Positions 43,401 to 58,400 of a stretch of DNA of 64,000 bases are shown one piece after another (position 1 is the stretch's first letter; every line of letters begins with the position of its first letter). The position numbers and the translations under genes are program-made. Below the pieces are notes generated by a model that was given only the letters and a program-made list of their open reading frames with translations, had not been told where the DNA came from and searched no databases. The DNA is from Leptasterias polaris (taxonomy: Eukaryota > Echinodermata > Asteroidea > Forcipulatida > Asteriidae): positions 3,782,001 to 3,846,000 of the forward strand of contig JAZGTN010000073.1 in assembly GCA_037783415.1 (NCBI GenBank), read 5' to 3'.

Positions 43401-46400
43401 GTAGCGTGATATATTCAGCATGACATCATTGGTTGGGGTCATGAAGCCTTCAAGCAGTAAATGAAATGAACATGTTACACTCTGTCTCAGAATGTATTCA
43501 CGTCTTTACAGTGTACGTTACAGTAGGCAGTAATGCTGATAGATCCATGGGGTAAATTACTATACAGGTATTCCATGTTGTCCATGGAATCCAGTGTAGC
43601 TAAACGGACTTGTATTAACAGTTTTCCGTAATGAAACCAAGAACTTAGGATCTTTACAGAGAGGCTCCATGCACAGTCAAATTCAGTTAGTGTGATCCAC
43701 TCTTAATTTGTATACATGTAGATAGAGTCCTTATGAAAATGGAAAAACAATTTCAAGTCTCTAACCTCACGTTAGAATTGTGTAAAATGCCACTGTGTTT
43801 GATACTCCTCAAGTGCATTTTTTGTCAAAATCCAAAATCGTTTAATTGCGGGTAACATGTGTGTGTACAATAATAGTTGCTTCTTATATAGCGCTCATAT
43901 CCGTCACTCAGTGACGCTCAAGGCGCTTCAACTGCCAGTATTTTCTTGCAAGGTATCTCATATGTGTATCTACTTTTTGAAGTTTGAGACCTATTCCTTT
44001 ACATATTACCATGGTTTGCAAGGTGCTGTGGCGCAATATGCTGCCAATCAAACCAGGAACACCGGGGCGAACCCCTTCTCTTTTCGATAAGTGCGCTGGG
44101 TTCTTTTACATGCATTACACAACACACGGGACCAACGGCTTTACGTCCCATCCGAAGGACGAAGCAATAATGGTTAAGTGTCTTGCTTAAGGACACAAGT
44201 GTCACGACCGGGACTCGAATCCACACTCTGCTGATCTGAAACACCAGAGCTTGAGTCCGATGCTCTTATCCGCTCGGCCACGACACGCCATCAGTACTGT
44301 ACCTGTGTGGAGAGGGCGATGATATGCACTGTACATTGATTTTCAGACATGGTAGGTGAAACCCACATGGGAAAACCCATGTTTAATCAGTAAGGGGCTG
44401 AAAACCCATTTCACGTGCAAGTCTCTTGATAAAATCTGGTCCAAGGTGGGATTTGTTCTATTGCTTTAGGGGGAAAAAAAAGTGTTCTGTTTCCGGTTTC
44501 CCGACCGACCCTAACTTTATGTCGCGACCCTAAACTTTTTATTCTGCTTGAAAAAAAAAATAATAATAATAATAATAAAAAAATATTAAAGAAATTAAGG
44601 TTCCATGGACCAAATGTCAGACTTTGACCAAACTAACATGTTTTTAACAAAATTGAACTAAAAAACCAGAACACATCCAGACAATTTTACTGATATCTCC
44701 GTGATTTGGGTCTCATGATTTTGTGATCCACGGTCGTCGCGTTGTGTTTCCTGAAGTACCCAGCGAAAAATACCCACAATTCAAAGCACAGCGCGCAGGT
44801 GTGTACAACTTGTACACACCTGCGCACTGTCTTGTACTACAAGACAGTGCTCAATCTGAAGATTGCGCAAACTTTTGCTCGATAGGCAAATGAAGCTGCC
44901 GATTCTGCCGATAGTTTTCAACTTTTGAATCGGGCAAGAAGGGTATTGCCCAACTCGCCAAACGTATCAGAATAAAAAAATAAGGCAAAAAAAAACTTTC
45001 CGACCTACCGACCCTATTTTAAAATGGCTTGTAATCGGAAACAGAACACTTTTTTTCTTTGGCCTTAACGCGTGAAGGAAACAAAATCGGTCACTTTAAC
45101 GGGTCCCTTTTTTCTCCAAATACGCGCAAGACTTGCACAGTCTACATGTCAGGGTTTGCCCTTAGCTTTTTCAGTGACTAGCCAGCAGGACCAGTTAGCG
45201 TTTCAATTCACCGGTCAGTCAGCTTTTGCACTTGTTTATAATTTACTGTTTTAAGGAAAAATGCTGAACCATAGTGTGTGGATTATTGTCAGAATGACAT
45301 TATACTGTACATGTACTCAGGTACTTTGTATACATAAATGAATGGTAATAATAGGCTCACATATATTTGTGTGTAGTCTCTCCCTTGTCCACATGTGCAT
45401 GTTCTCGCGCAAACAGAGTAATATATTCCCAGACAATGTACACAATGTATTAATTTGACATGATGCTGGAGATACAGATAGGATTTGCCTTGTTCTTAGC
45501 GTGGCTAAGGCCTATTGATTTTCCTCCGCGTATTGATTCATGGGACGGGTGCATAGTTGAGAATGCTCAGTCGGTGTGATGTAAAGCTAGCAGTATACAT
45601 CTCCACTCTGTTTCAGAGTGCTTCCTGTATCACCTTCTTATTACTACGATACCCACCATCTTATCTTCGAAGTGCTTAAAGTTAAAGATGCTTGGTCTGT
45701 TTTTTGGCCGTTTTGCCCATGAAAGTTTTCCTCTAAAGGTTTAAATTGTAAATTGCTGTTATAGATTTGAGAAAGTTTAAAGCTTTCATGTAAGGATACC
45801 ATGTACTGCACGGAAAAGTCCGCCAACGATTAGTGGTAGTTAATTAAAAACTACAAATGAAGTATTGTTTGGTTTAAATCATGTCCATCAGCCATGTACA
45901 TGTACAAACAGCTTTGCATGCTAGTACATGTATACTGTATTTTGTACATGCGTTGTTCGTGGTATACTATGCAAAAGTTGCTGTATTTTTAAAACAGCAT
46001 CATTTGTCCAAATTATTTTAGAGAAACAATTTTTAGGGAAAAAAAAATTTAAGCCAATATATAAACAAAAAAAGAGGGCAGCCTTTATCTAGATTCCCAG
46101 TGCTTTTAAAATTCTTGTTATACCATTTTCTATATTTAATCCTGTCTCTCTTTCAATAGTAAAAAAAAAAGGTACTCGTGTACCTGTAATTTTGTTGCTT
46201 GTTTTGTTTCCTCTTCTTGTTTTAAATACAAATCTTGAGATTGTTATAAATAATGACAAAAACACTATGTTTACGTTAGAGCTGTTTTTGGAACAAGCAC
46301 CAAGAGAAGATTTATCTCATTTGTCTTTTGGGTTCATTACTCAACAGAATTCAAAGATACTTCATGTGGTGTTATTATTCAAAAGCGCAAGACCGCCGGA

Positions 46401-49400
46401 CTTGTACGGTCGTACGAATGCTAAAATCACTGGCATCGGGCCTGCAATCACTGGCATCGGGCCTGCAATCACTGGCATCGGGCCTGCAATCACTGGCATC
46501 GGGCCTGCAATCACTGGCATCGGGCCTGCAATCACTGGCATCGGGCCTGCATTCACTGGCATCGGGCCTGCATTCACTGGCATCGGGCCTGCAATCACTG
46601 GCATCGGGCCGGCAATCACTCGCATCGGGCCTGCAATCACTGGCATCGGGCCTGCAATCACTGGCATCGGGCCTGCAATCACTGGCATCGGGCCGGCAAT
46701 CACTGGCATCGGGCCTGCATTCACTGGCATCGGGCCTGCAATCACTGGCATCGGGCCTGCATTCACTGGCATCGGGCCTGCAATCACTGGCATCGGGCCG
46801 GCATTCCAGTGTAAATTTCAAGCCCTAAGTTTCTTCATCATTTTGTTTTCTATTTATGTTTTCTTCTTGGTGGGGGGAGGGGGGGGGGTAGGGGAACTAC
46901 TGCGTCACATTGATTGACACTCATGATGACTTTAAATATGAAAATTTTACATGTATGTATGCCCTGTGTAACTGCTTTGCATGAGTAATAATGCATATTA
47001 AGTGCATGTACATTGTACCTCCTGTCCAGATCAGCATCTTCTATGAGCATCATGAATATTAATTGATTGTAACTCAGTTATGTGGGCATGCACTTGAGAG
47101 ATGAATACGCATTACAAGTGCAGTGTACAAAGGCAAGTGCATTACATGTACACTGTACTTGTACATGGCAAACGTGTACCCATGTACAAAGGGCATACAT
47201 TAACTGCATCTTTATAGAATGTCATTTCCCTTTTTACGCACCATCTGCCAAGTCTTGTCGCTTTTTGTATTTTATCTTTGATGTATTTTTATATAATGTG
47301 AGGGCCCCAAATGATCAGCTGTGCTGGATGGTTTTAAATGGATACTTACATGTAGGTTAGAATTTTGCTTTAAGACTACACGATGCCCAGATAAAAAGTG
47401 CTTAAATTGGTCGTTCACAACACATTTGTAAGACCAAATAAAACAATTGTTTAAATCTTTTTAGCGTCCCCAACCGCTTCCTTTTTTTAAAGCCTTTTTG
47501 TGCGTGAAAAGACAAATGAATTTTTAGACTAGGGAAATTAGGCTACTAGTTCCCTGTTACTAGGAGGTTAAAGTGAGCCGACAGCCATCTTGGAAAAATG
47601 AGTGTGGTGGCCATTTGAAAAAGGGGCTTTTTTTTTCCAAGAAAGCATGACCCTAAACATATCTGTATTTATATTTTTATATTATCTTTATTTTTCTTTT
47701 TTTTTTCTTCATATTATTAATTAATTAATTTTTTTTATTTTTTTTATTGAAAAAACCCCCAATAATGTGTAGGGTGTCCAACAGCCAGATACTACCCATC
47801 CCCCCACTCCCCTCCCTCCCCTCCTTGGGCTGTCACCATATGAAGTGTGTACCGTCTACCTTTCAACAAGGAACACGCACACTGAACTGTGCATAAACCA
47901 TGTACATGTAACAGTAATTGCAGATGTTTGACCTACTGTACATGTTGACGTATGCACAGCTAATTTATTAAGGATTCGGATTAATGAGTTTGACCTGATA
48001 CTCTCAAGCTGGGTGTATTTTATAAATAATATTATCAATCAATTTGTTCATGAATGTAATTATTGTACGGTACATAAATTACATGTCCACACTGTCGGGA
48101 TATTTCTCAGAATTTACTGAAGAGTATTGCCTAATACCCCAGACATTGTAGTGCCTCTTAATACCCACTGCTTAATGTGACAACGAAAGGAAATAATGCA
48201 GACAATTCAATGATTTCACAATATTCTTATTAACAAACTTAGTCAGTGCATATTATATATTTACATTCAATTATTCTGACACACACAAGTATGTATTGCA
48301 CTGTGTGAGGGTAAAGCTTGACACTATACATGCATCAGGGGTTCAGAAAATAATTAAGACAAGGTTTTGTTTTAAAGCATCATTTGGTATAAAATCCATT
48401 TTTGAATAGTGGTTGAGAAAATGCAAGTTATCGTTAATTGATGAAGTAATTTATTGATATATATACGTATGTATAATTTATCGCTTCGAAGGGATGCTAC
48501 TGCCAATCCCAATCAGCCTCCAAGGTAAATTTATTAGACTGTTTTGTATGTTTGATTTTCGACTTTGCAAAGATGGCCATCGGTGTAGGCAAGCGCAGCC
48601 TCCCTGCACATTCAAAATTATCTATTTTTAAACTCACTACACTTTTTGACCATGAATTGTGATGTGTACGTGATTCCGTTGTCCATTGAAATGTATGTAT
48701 ACGTATCATTAATTAAAACCAAAGAGCACGGATGGCCATTTTTGATAAAATAAGGTACATATGTAGCTAACACATCCCCTTCTGTTCTGTAACATATTTT
48801 CTAATTTAAACTCAAAACTGAACTAAAAAATTAACAAAAAACCTCCCCCTATCCCACCCCATTCCCCACCCTTACACTATCCCCACCACCAAGAACCCCC
48901 TCCCTCCCATTCCCTTTATGATACAGTTTCAAAAGACAAGATGACTGTATAGCACATGAAACTTATCAAGCTGTGTGTATGCCATACATGTGTACATGTA
49001 TAATAACTAAGTGTTAAATGTACTACTATAGATTGTGAAGATACTTGTACAAACCATCTAAACAACTGCACCCTAATCCAGAAGCCAGCCCTGCCCCTCC
49101 CAACCCAAATCCTGGTTCCAACCCTGTCAAGAAAAGCACCCCCCCCCCCTTACGTTCCCCCAAACCCAAATTGTACTCTACAGAACTGAATGTCTGTGTG
49201 CAGTATATGAAATGTATCAAGCAGTATGCCATGAATAAGCGACTCACGTTTTTGGAAGCTGGTGTCGATTTCACAAAGCAGTAAGATTCGTAATGACTTT
49301 AAGTGTGACATCACACTTTACTTAGCAATTCAGATTGACTTGCATTTAAGCTTAAGATCAATCTTTAAGCCCAGATCATACTTTCTGCGGAAGCGAAGCG

Positions 49401-52400
49401 AATTATGTGACGCAAACAATCAGATACACGCTGTTTTCCAAGGAAGTTCGCTTCGGTTTTGCAATTTGCGTGAAGTACAGTATGAACTGGGCTGAGCTCT
49501 TTGTGAAATCGAGCCCAGGTCACATTAGTGCATGACAAAGGTTAATTGTATTTGAAATTCTGAAGGCTACTACATGCAGTGAGTAGAGAGTACATGTAGT
49601 GTGGCTTACTCACACAAAATATAAACAAATGTATGCCAACACTGCTACCATCGATTTTTGTAAAACTATGAACGAAAAATAAGCATATTCAAAGGTTGCT
49701 TTTACAGCTGAAACGGATGTTTTGAATTGAATAGTTCTCTTTAATTTAAGAAGTACTTTGTGTTTATTGGGCAAAGGAATTTGTAACGTTAACCCATGAT
49801 TATGTTCCTGTACTAACCACCATTTTTGTGTTCGCAGACGTTTAATTCCGTGTCATTGTAGGTGGTGTGATGTTGTAATTGAACTTTGCCCATCTGTACA
49901 TTGTTCATGTACCCTGAAGTCCTGTGGCCAAGTTGTGGATTTTTTAATTAACTGGCATCGATGATAAACGTCAATATTGTACCAGGCCTAAAAAGCCACG
50001 GATGCCTCTGTTGCCCTGGTCTTGGCCTTGATGCCCCTTCAAAAGTTTCCCTTAGTCTTTATGATGTTCTAATGGAAGTTCAATTTAAAAATAAAAAGAC
50101 CTTGCCCTCTCAAATATGAAATTCAAGGCCTGTTTGAATTATAGAAAAGTTATTACTCTCGCTAATCATGTTTGATCTTTCTTTCTGATCACAGGGCTTC
50201 GCAGCCAGCACCGAGTAATAAGAGGTTACAACAAACCCAGGCTCAAGTGGATGAGGTAAGGGAGCATTTTTTTAAATGTAATGTTTTAGTGATTACTAAG
50301 AGTAGTTTAGCAAAAGCAAAGTTATCGAAACTGTGATATATCCATCTGGAGGAAGTTGTACTATGGTTGATGTGTAATAAAATACACCGTAAAACAGAAA
50401 TGAGCTACAGTACATACATTTTTTTTTGGGGCCCACCTAAACCAGGAAATAGACTGTTAAAAATGTATCATAGGTTGTTGAGGGGCCGCCCAAATTTGTA
50501 AAAAATTTGGGTTTTTTTTGGGGGGGGGGTCGGAGACTTTGAAAACTTTGTAAAGTGTTTAAATTAAAAGGGTGTGCATCAATTTTGAGTACTAACTTTT
50601 GGGGAGGGAGGTGGTCCTTAAAAGTAGTGTTCTCTGTGCGACCTGAAAAATGTTGACAACTTTGGACGACCCCAAATGCATGGCGTCCAAACAATACTTT
50701 TAAAACAGGGTTATTTTATCCCTGCTGCTCTTGATGAGTTGACCAACCCTTTGAAACCATTCAGCTGCATGGGTTTTGTAGGGTGACACAACTGTGCACA
50801 GAACTAAACTGTGTACGTGTATAGTGCATGATGTGAAGATGCATTCACCACGTGATTTCATGTTGCAGGTTGGCATATGCAAATGTAGTTTATCTATCAT
50901 TCAAAATCACTGTGGATGATATTGAACGGTCAGGCAGTAGAGTGGTTGACTGTGTCAACAATTTATTCATCTGTTATTTACGTGTATTTCTTATTTAACT
51001 TGGGTAACCTTTCAATGAAACACTGTCGTCTGAAGGTACTTAGCAAAAACAAAACATCCATTAATATAGAACAGAAAATATTACTAAAAACATGGCTACT
51101 AAACTTGACATTCAAAGTCTATAACTTATAATCTGTATTGTTTTGTACTTACAGGTGGTTGATATTATGCGAGTGAATGTAGACAAAGTACTGGAAAGAG
51201 ATCAGAAGCTATCAGAGTTGGACGATCGCGCAGGTTAGTTCCCTTTAGTCTTGAATTTTTTTAACGCCACCAAGTGCACAAAATCTAGGAAACTAGAATG
51301 ACTGCGCTGTGATTGATTTACAGAACAAGTTTAGACAAGTAGTCGTAGATCTCCAAGCACTTGAAACTGTATTTCACCAATGGAGGGCGTATGCTGTCAT
51401 TCTCATTTGAAAGCGCCCTCTAGCATTTAATGTTCCTTGCCTATATTGTAGCATGCAAAGGAGCAAGGTAACAAAGGCTACCAGCCTGTGAATTATATTG
51501 GTAACGATTTGGCTGCGTGCGTGTGTGTCGCTCAGATGTGTATCGAGCGTTACTGTGATTGCAATGTGGCCTGCTTTTCGCCATTCTTTGAGTCAAGTCG
51601 GTTAACCGTGTAACTGTGGAACTATCACAGGCTTAACCGATTGTTTGATTGATTGATTGATTATTTCCAAGAAAAGGTCTCTCTCTGTAATCATTAATCT
51701 ATCTTCTAATTCATTGTTTCTTATCCTCTTCAATAATCACAGCCCAAGAAACGGAGGTCGACACTTGAAGCCTCTAAACTCACTTTTACTTTGCAGTTGC
51801 CCTTTCTTGTATCTTCATTTTCCAATCTCCAAATTTATCTACATGTAGTACCCACCTTGGGAAAGCATGTTCTTTCAGAGAAAAAAAATAAATAAATAAA
51901 AAATAAAATTGTACCAATGATCTTTCATTGAAAATGTACACTGTGTTTTGATCTTTAATATTAATTGGTGGGTGTATAGGACGCCTGGGCTATAAGCCTC
52001 AGCAAACTTTTTGAGGGCCAAAATCATTGTATTTGCCAAAGATTATGGTACTTTCATAAGGCACTCGTCAATTTTGTCTCACCGTTCAAAATAACTGTGT
52101 ATACATGTAGGCCTACCTGTTGTAAAAAAATGAGCACTTTGAGATGCCTGTGCAGTGAACGATTTCCCTAGTATAGCACAACAAAATGCTACACAAAATG
52201 TATCAGTTGCTACTCAATTGCAGCATTCAGTGTGCACAAAACTTGTTCAGTCTAAATATTTCGCTGTGCAAACTTGCTGGACGAAATCTTTCCCTGCTGT
52301 AGATAAAGTGTTACAATATAAAAATTGTGTCAATTATAAGTATTTGAATAGTTTTCTCTTTCTATAATTGTCTCTTTTGGGTTGTTCTTCCATCCTTTTA

Positions 52401-55400
52401 GATGCTCTTCAGCAGGGAGCCTCACAATTTGAGACAAATGCCGGCAAGCTGAAGAGGAAATATTGGTGGAAGAACTGCAAGATGATGATAATTCTCGCAA
52501 TCATTATCATTATTATTCTCATCATTATAATTGGTAAGCCACGCCCGTTGACCCACCCTTACTTTTTCTGTCACACCCACTCTCAGAAAGGACTTGATTA
52601 CTCAGTGAAATCTTGTAGCATCTATCTGTCGGCCAATGTTGTGATTTTTCTCATTGTTTGTAACAAAAAAAGGTGTCATGTTTAAGTTGACTTGACCAGA
52701 AACTTTTTTTATGATGAACTGAAATTGTATCTGAATTCTGCATTCATTGTGGCGTGTCGTGGCCGAGCAGGTCTAGTTCACTGGACCCAAGCTCTAGTGT
52801 AGTCAGCAGCAGAGTGTGGGTTCGATACCCGGTCATGACACTTGTGCCCCTTGAGCAAGGCACTTAACCATAATTGCGTTGTAAAAAGTTGGGAAGGTAG
52901 TGCATTCTGCTCTACCAGCCAGGCTCCTAGTGGATGATACCCATGCCTACATCCGTACGGACTGTGAAGGGGGTAACCCTGTTTCAGCCCCAAGAGTAGG
53001 TGGCAACGTGCCCCAGGTGTCAATTGACTTGGGTCGATAGCACAAATCAGTTAAGTGTAGCCCTCACCTTGAAGTGGCCGTTCGTGGCCTTGTGATGTTA
53101 GACGATATCTCATAAAAAATATATACAATTCAATGAATTTACTGTTCAACAATAGTCAAACTCTTGGGGAAAAAAATTAAAATCTCATTTACCCCACTTT
53201 AAAAGAAACACTAACCAGTATGTCAAACTGTTTCACAGTGTACAATGTTAAATTTGTGTACACCTCCCTCCGCGTTCTCCCTTATCAGTGGTGCGCCGGC
53301 CAAATGCCAGTTAACACACCAGAGGACCAGTCAAAATTTACTCTAAAGTAGTCCGGCTGGCTACTTAGGTGTTGGAAAGCATCTGTATTTAATACCAAAT
53401 AATGGACTAGTGAAAAGGGTGATGGACTAGTGAAATGACAAGCTAACTGGTCCTGCTGGCTAGTCACTGAAAAGGTTAAGGGCAAACTTTGATCCCCTCT
53501 TAGAGATTTATGATATACTTGCTGGATAGCACGCTGTCTTCATTTGATTGTAAGACAGGCAATGTGTTGTTTTGTCTTGAGGAAGTGTTCTTGTGGCACT
53601 GGTATTTGCTCGTATCATTGCTCGGTCTGCGTTCATGTTTGTTGTGTCTGTGTTGTGTTTTCACCACCGCTGCCGCAGCATCTTTCTATTTTGTACTGCA
53701 GATATTATTTTGTTGAAGTTTTGCGGACGGTGACTTCGTGTTCAAAGAGAATTTTGTCAGTGATCATGACATTACGATTGAAAATAGGGTGGGGGATTGT
53801 TATCCGAACTTCGCCATGAAATTTGGGGGGGTTTCAACTGTGTGCTGTGTAGATGCATTCACCACCGTCATCTGTCATTCCAAACCACAGAGGTTGATAT
53901 TGAATGGTCAGACAGTAGGAGGGTTAACATGTTTTTCTTCTCCAAACCTAGCTAATGCATTACATTGTCTTGTGTGTGTGTATGATTCTCATCGCAATGC
54001 AAATTGCATTTGATTTCGTCGTAGAGACGTCCAATATTTCCATTTGCATCTTCATCAATTCCTTGAGTATTATCCCATTACAGGCTGCTTCATTTCCTTC
54101 ACTATGCTTCTTGCCTCTGGACGAGTACAGTTTGCTAAATATCTAAGCCTTTGAAGCATCTGCTTCAATTATTGCTATAAAGTGTGCATACAACACAGGG
54201 TTCTCTCAATGCACAAGCTAGCGTATCAGGCTGATTCGCTCAAATTTTGGCTAGTACGAAAAAAAACCCAACCAAAACACACTTTTTTTTCATTTTTTTT
54301 TTTTTTATTAAAAAAAAAACATCAAGAGAAAACCGTATTGAATGCTCCAGATTGCACAGTAGAGCATTTAAAACCAAGATAAATACCACGTGACTTCATG
54401 AATATGACTTCATTTCAGAGGGAAATAGTTCACACATAAAAAAATTGGGAGGGAAATATTTCACACATAAGCAAATTGCTACACAAAATGCATGAGTTGC
54501 TACTCAAAAAACAGGAGTTGCTACTCAATAATAGCAATCAGTGTGCACAAAACAAGTTCAGTCTAAATATTTTGCTATGCAAAATTGCTGGATGAAATCG
54601 TTCCCGAATTATATAAACTTTGTAAACAGTAAAGCTTCCAGACTGAAATTAAAAAATTAGGTTTTTAACTACCAATCCTGTAAAATACCTTTAACTCGCG
54701 TCAAAAAGCCAAAGTAAAAACACAAAGGACGATAACAATGAAGTCCGTCTTGACATGTCTTTCCCCCCTCGCAGTCAATAAATTTGACTGGAGTAAATTG
54801 CAGAGCTGCCATCTCTCCTTGATTCTGCAGAAAGTTCGCTGAAAGTAAACAAATCTTTCCATGTTCCGACAAACACATTTTACAGTCTCCCTGATTTATA
54901 TGAAAACCTGTTCTCTATTTATGTTGAATGCAATTCTAAACATCTCCCTGATTGTTCATTCATTCATTCATTTTATTTCCACATCAATGCAAAAAATAAG
55001 AAGCAGAGGTACATTTTTTAGTTACATAAACAAGTAGATAAGACTAAACAAAGATGTGGAGGGGATTTGCAAGAAGCAAGCTTGTCGAGTGCGAACCCCC
55101 TCATTTATATTAGTTGTACACAATCACTTTTGGATGGCAAAATGAAAACGTCGGTACCTCTGAAATTGTTTTAAATGTTAAAATGACTCGCATTTGCTTT
55201 TGTTTTTTGCCTTTTTCCTCTTTTCACTTTCCCAACTCCCTTTTCTCTCCAACTTTCTCTTTTTCAATGAATGCATTTTTTGTATCACTTGCCTCACTGC
55301 TTGTATTACAGTATGGGCCACACAGTAAGGTATGGTTTAACTTTGATACTTGGCGTTGTAACAGCCATTGCTTCGTTCTTGTGCATTAAAAAATATATTT

Positions 55401-58400
55401 AAAAAAACATTGCAAGCAGACACTCTGTATACTGAACTTGCCACAATCTGTTCTCTCTCAACAACTCATTGAAGTCTACAGCATGACTATTTTGCATAAA
55501 GTATGTTGAAAGTCAAACAATGAGAACCAAATTGACCAATATGGGATTCGAATCTGCATCTATCAAAGAACCGTTGAGACGGTGCTCTAAACAGCTGGAT
55601 GGCACTGGTTTTGTTTTTCTATTCCTTTTTTTTTCTTTCTTTTTTTAATGTTTTTTTGGGGGGCGGGGGGAAAATTTCAACAACAAAAATCCAGGGGGAA
55701 TTTCACTGTTTCAAATGTTTTTTTTATTTCTTTTTTGTCCATCCCAAAAAGTTGTTTAACACACCCCAACTTGGGGGTGTTTTTTGCCCTTTTTAATTTG
55801 TTGAACATTTTGAATTGAAATTCTAGTTTTGATTTTCAGTGAATTTCAATTACCAATCAATCCTTATTTTTTTAGGATTAAAATGTTGATAGTTCTGAAC
55901 GGCACTTAATTGCAGTGAATCCCACACCAATCCAACGGGTGTCCCAAATACCATTTGGTCAGACCGTATCCCTTTTCCGTCATGCCCTGCAAACATTTGA
56001 AGGCTGTTGAGAGAGATCAGATGATTGTTATGAATTATTTAATGAATAGATTAATTAATCACAGTGCATGAATTGTTATAAATTGCTCATTTGCATGTTT
56101 GTAAGTGTATGCCATTTCTTGCACAGATTGTTATTCTTTGACACGCTCAGTAGAGGTTTTTTTTTACTGAGCCTCGAATGATTGTAAATGTATATGCAGC
56201 AAGTGTCTAGTACATAACAGAAGATTTGCGATTGGATTTGATACTTTTTAAAACTGTTATTGCCTGTTCTATCATTTGACTTGATTTGTCAATGATTGAA
56301 ATTTCTCTGTATTGATGCAAGAATTGCTATGTTGAATTTTATTGCGGCGTCTGTGGTGCTTGTTTGATTTGAGTTTGAAATCACAAGTGCCAATGATTGA
56401 ATAAGGTTTGAAATGGAGTTGCTCTTCCACAATCATCTTGAGGAAGCTGATTCGATTTGTAGGATATGGTACAAAGGCCCAAATAACAACTGGTTACCAT
56501 TGGAACGGGCATGCCAATCTTACCCGAGTCCAAACATTTGGATGGTGAAGTGAGGTGCACTGAACAGATAATGGTGCTTGGGTGCAAAGGTCAAAGGGCA
56601 GGCCTGATGCTTCGTTTTTGAAAGGGCAAGGGCATCAAGGCGTTTTCTCCTTGGTAAAAGGCACCTCTATGAAGTATGAGGCAGTTTTAAATTTCTATTG
56701 GAACACTTCAAGGGGCACCAAGGCAATGACCAGGGGCAACAGAGGCAATTGCTTCCGTTGCCCCTGTGTGAAGTGTCAGGCCTACCGGGAAAGTGCACAA
56801 AGGTCAGTAGTAGTAGGGTCAATGGATGTTGGGAAATGAGCCACAGAAGGTATGCTTTGTCCATGATATGTTTGAGTTGTGATGAAATGAGCCTGGAATT
56901 TCATGTTTAAGTGGGCAAGGCAATTTTCATTTTGCAAAGGGCACTTTCATGGGGAAAATGTCAGAGTCTGTTGGAACATAAGGAGGGGCACCGTGGCCAT
57001 GACCAGGGGGTAACACGGGCAGTTGAAATAGGCACAGAGGTTGTGGGGTAGAGGAGTGAACACACTTTCAGGAGAATCAACACTTTATATGGGATGTTGG
57101 GCACAGCGCAATGGGGACAAAACAGCCTAACGAGGTGACCTCAGGAAAACTGTGCTATCACTGCACATGGCACGGTGGTGACGAGGGAAGGGAGTATGTG
57201 GATTTATTCCTAAAAAAATTAAAAACACCACAGATTTGTTTGTTATTAAAGGCCATGTCACACCAGGCAATTTACAGACAACCAGCTCCAGGCAATTCTC
57301 CAAGAAGAAAATTCAGTCACATTTCAGTTTTCTGATGCTAGTTTTCTCGTCATTTTCTTGGGGACAGTGAGTAACAGAAGATTGTCTCTTGCACTGCCAA
57401 AGTATTCCTTTCGCATACAGTGCAAGTGGTTGCCTCAAAGTTGCCTGACATGGCCTTGTTACATACAATGCTTCCTGTGTGTATATTCATAAAGTAGTTT
57501 GAGTTACATGTATTGTTGAATAGTTCCCCTACCACATCAGGACTGCAAATACAACATCTTCTTTCAAAACTGTTCTCAAAACCCACCTCTTTGCAGTTAA
57601 AAAATGACCAGCGACTCTCTACAAACTTTTTCTGTTCCTTTCTTTTGAACTGTTTATTTTGTATCATGAGCGAGCGCCATGAGCGCCTTTTTTTTGTGGC
57701 GGATATCGGCGCTATATAAGACTCCATTATTATTATTATTATTATTATTAGTTTACATTCTGAATGTAATCGAGGCAAGGACTTCAGGGGACATAAGGGA
57801 AATTACCTTAATTTTCCGTTGTCTCAAAAGTCTACTTTGTTTTTTGGGTGTCACAGAGAGGCTTTTGACTTGTGCCTTGGCCACCATATTGAAACCACTT
57901 TAAAAGTTGTATGGCAAATTTTTGCCGAAAATAAAATGTTAACAGATTTTTGCCCTGAACGAAACAAATTTTGACAGATAATGAAAAACCTACAAGAAAA
58001 TGTTAATATGCAATGGCTATGCACAAAATACATGTAACATGCAAAATGTTTGTACGCGGCTGATGGATGTGAGTTTATGATGGCTTCCGGCAATAATTAA
58101 TTTTTATTTTTTAATTAACTACCACTTATGATGAGTGGATTTTTTTTGCAATAATGAAAGCTTCTAAGTCTCTTGAATCATAAAAAAGCTATTTAGAATT
58201 TAAAACTAAATTTGGGGGTCAAATGGGCCCAAAAATTGAAACTTGTATCTTTTGAGTGGTTTTTGTTGTTGTTGTTTTTTGCTTTGCTCAGGAACTAAGT
58301 TGTAAAGCAAATTTTTTTATTTAAAAAGACCCTGAGAAGTTTTTTCCTGAAGAAACTCTCTTGGCCATCAATTAATGAAATAAACTACTGGCTGATCAAA

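Larger units (their letters stand above)
37421..50194. other. VAMP intron 1, 12.8 kb
   Basis: It splits the start codon. It holds the half-site cluster, the 18-copy minisatellite, two hAT-like fragments, the 595-bp TIR element, a full tRNA-derived SINE and others listed separately. Poly-T and ATTAATT runs lie near 47690-47750, and C-rich patches near 47800 and 48845-48910. ATGTACATGTA-type words are frequent from 45880 to 47200. No exon was recognised. Confidence 0.7.

Noticed and set aside
46426..46803. CRISPR-like array
   Set aside because: Units are directly abutting with no unique spacers, and the genome is clearly eukaryotic.
46192..46917. Open frames with AITGIGP, GLQSLAS and similar repeats
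   Set aside because: They are created by the 18-copy 21-bp minisatellite in a VAMP intron.
57350..57778. 142-codon minus-strand frame near the LINE tail
   Set aside because: It lies antisense over a LINE 3' end, an ATT repeat and an inverted-repeat element; no domain is visible.
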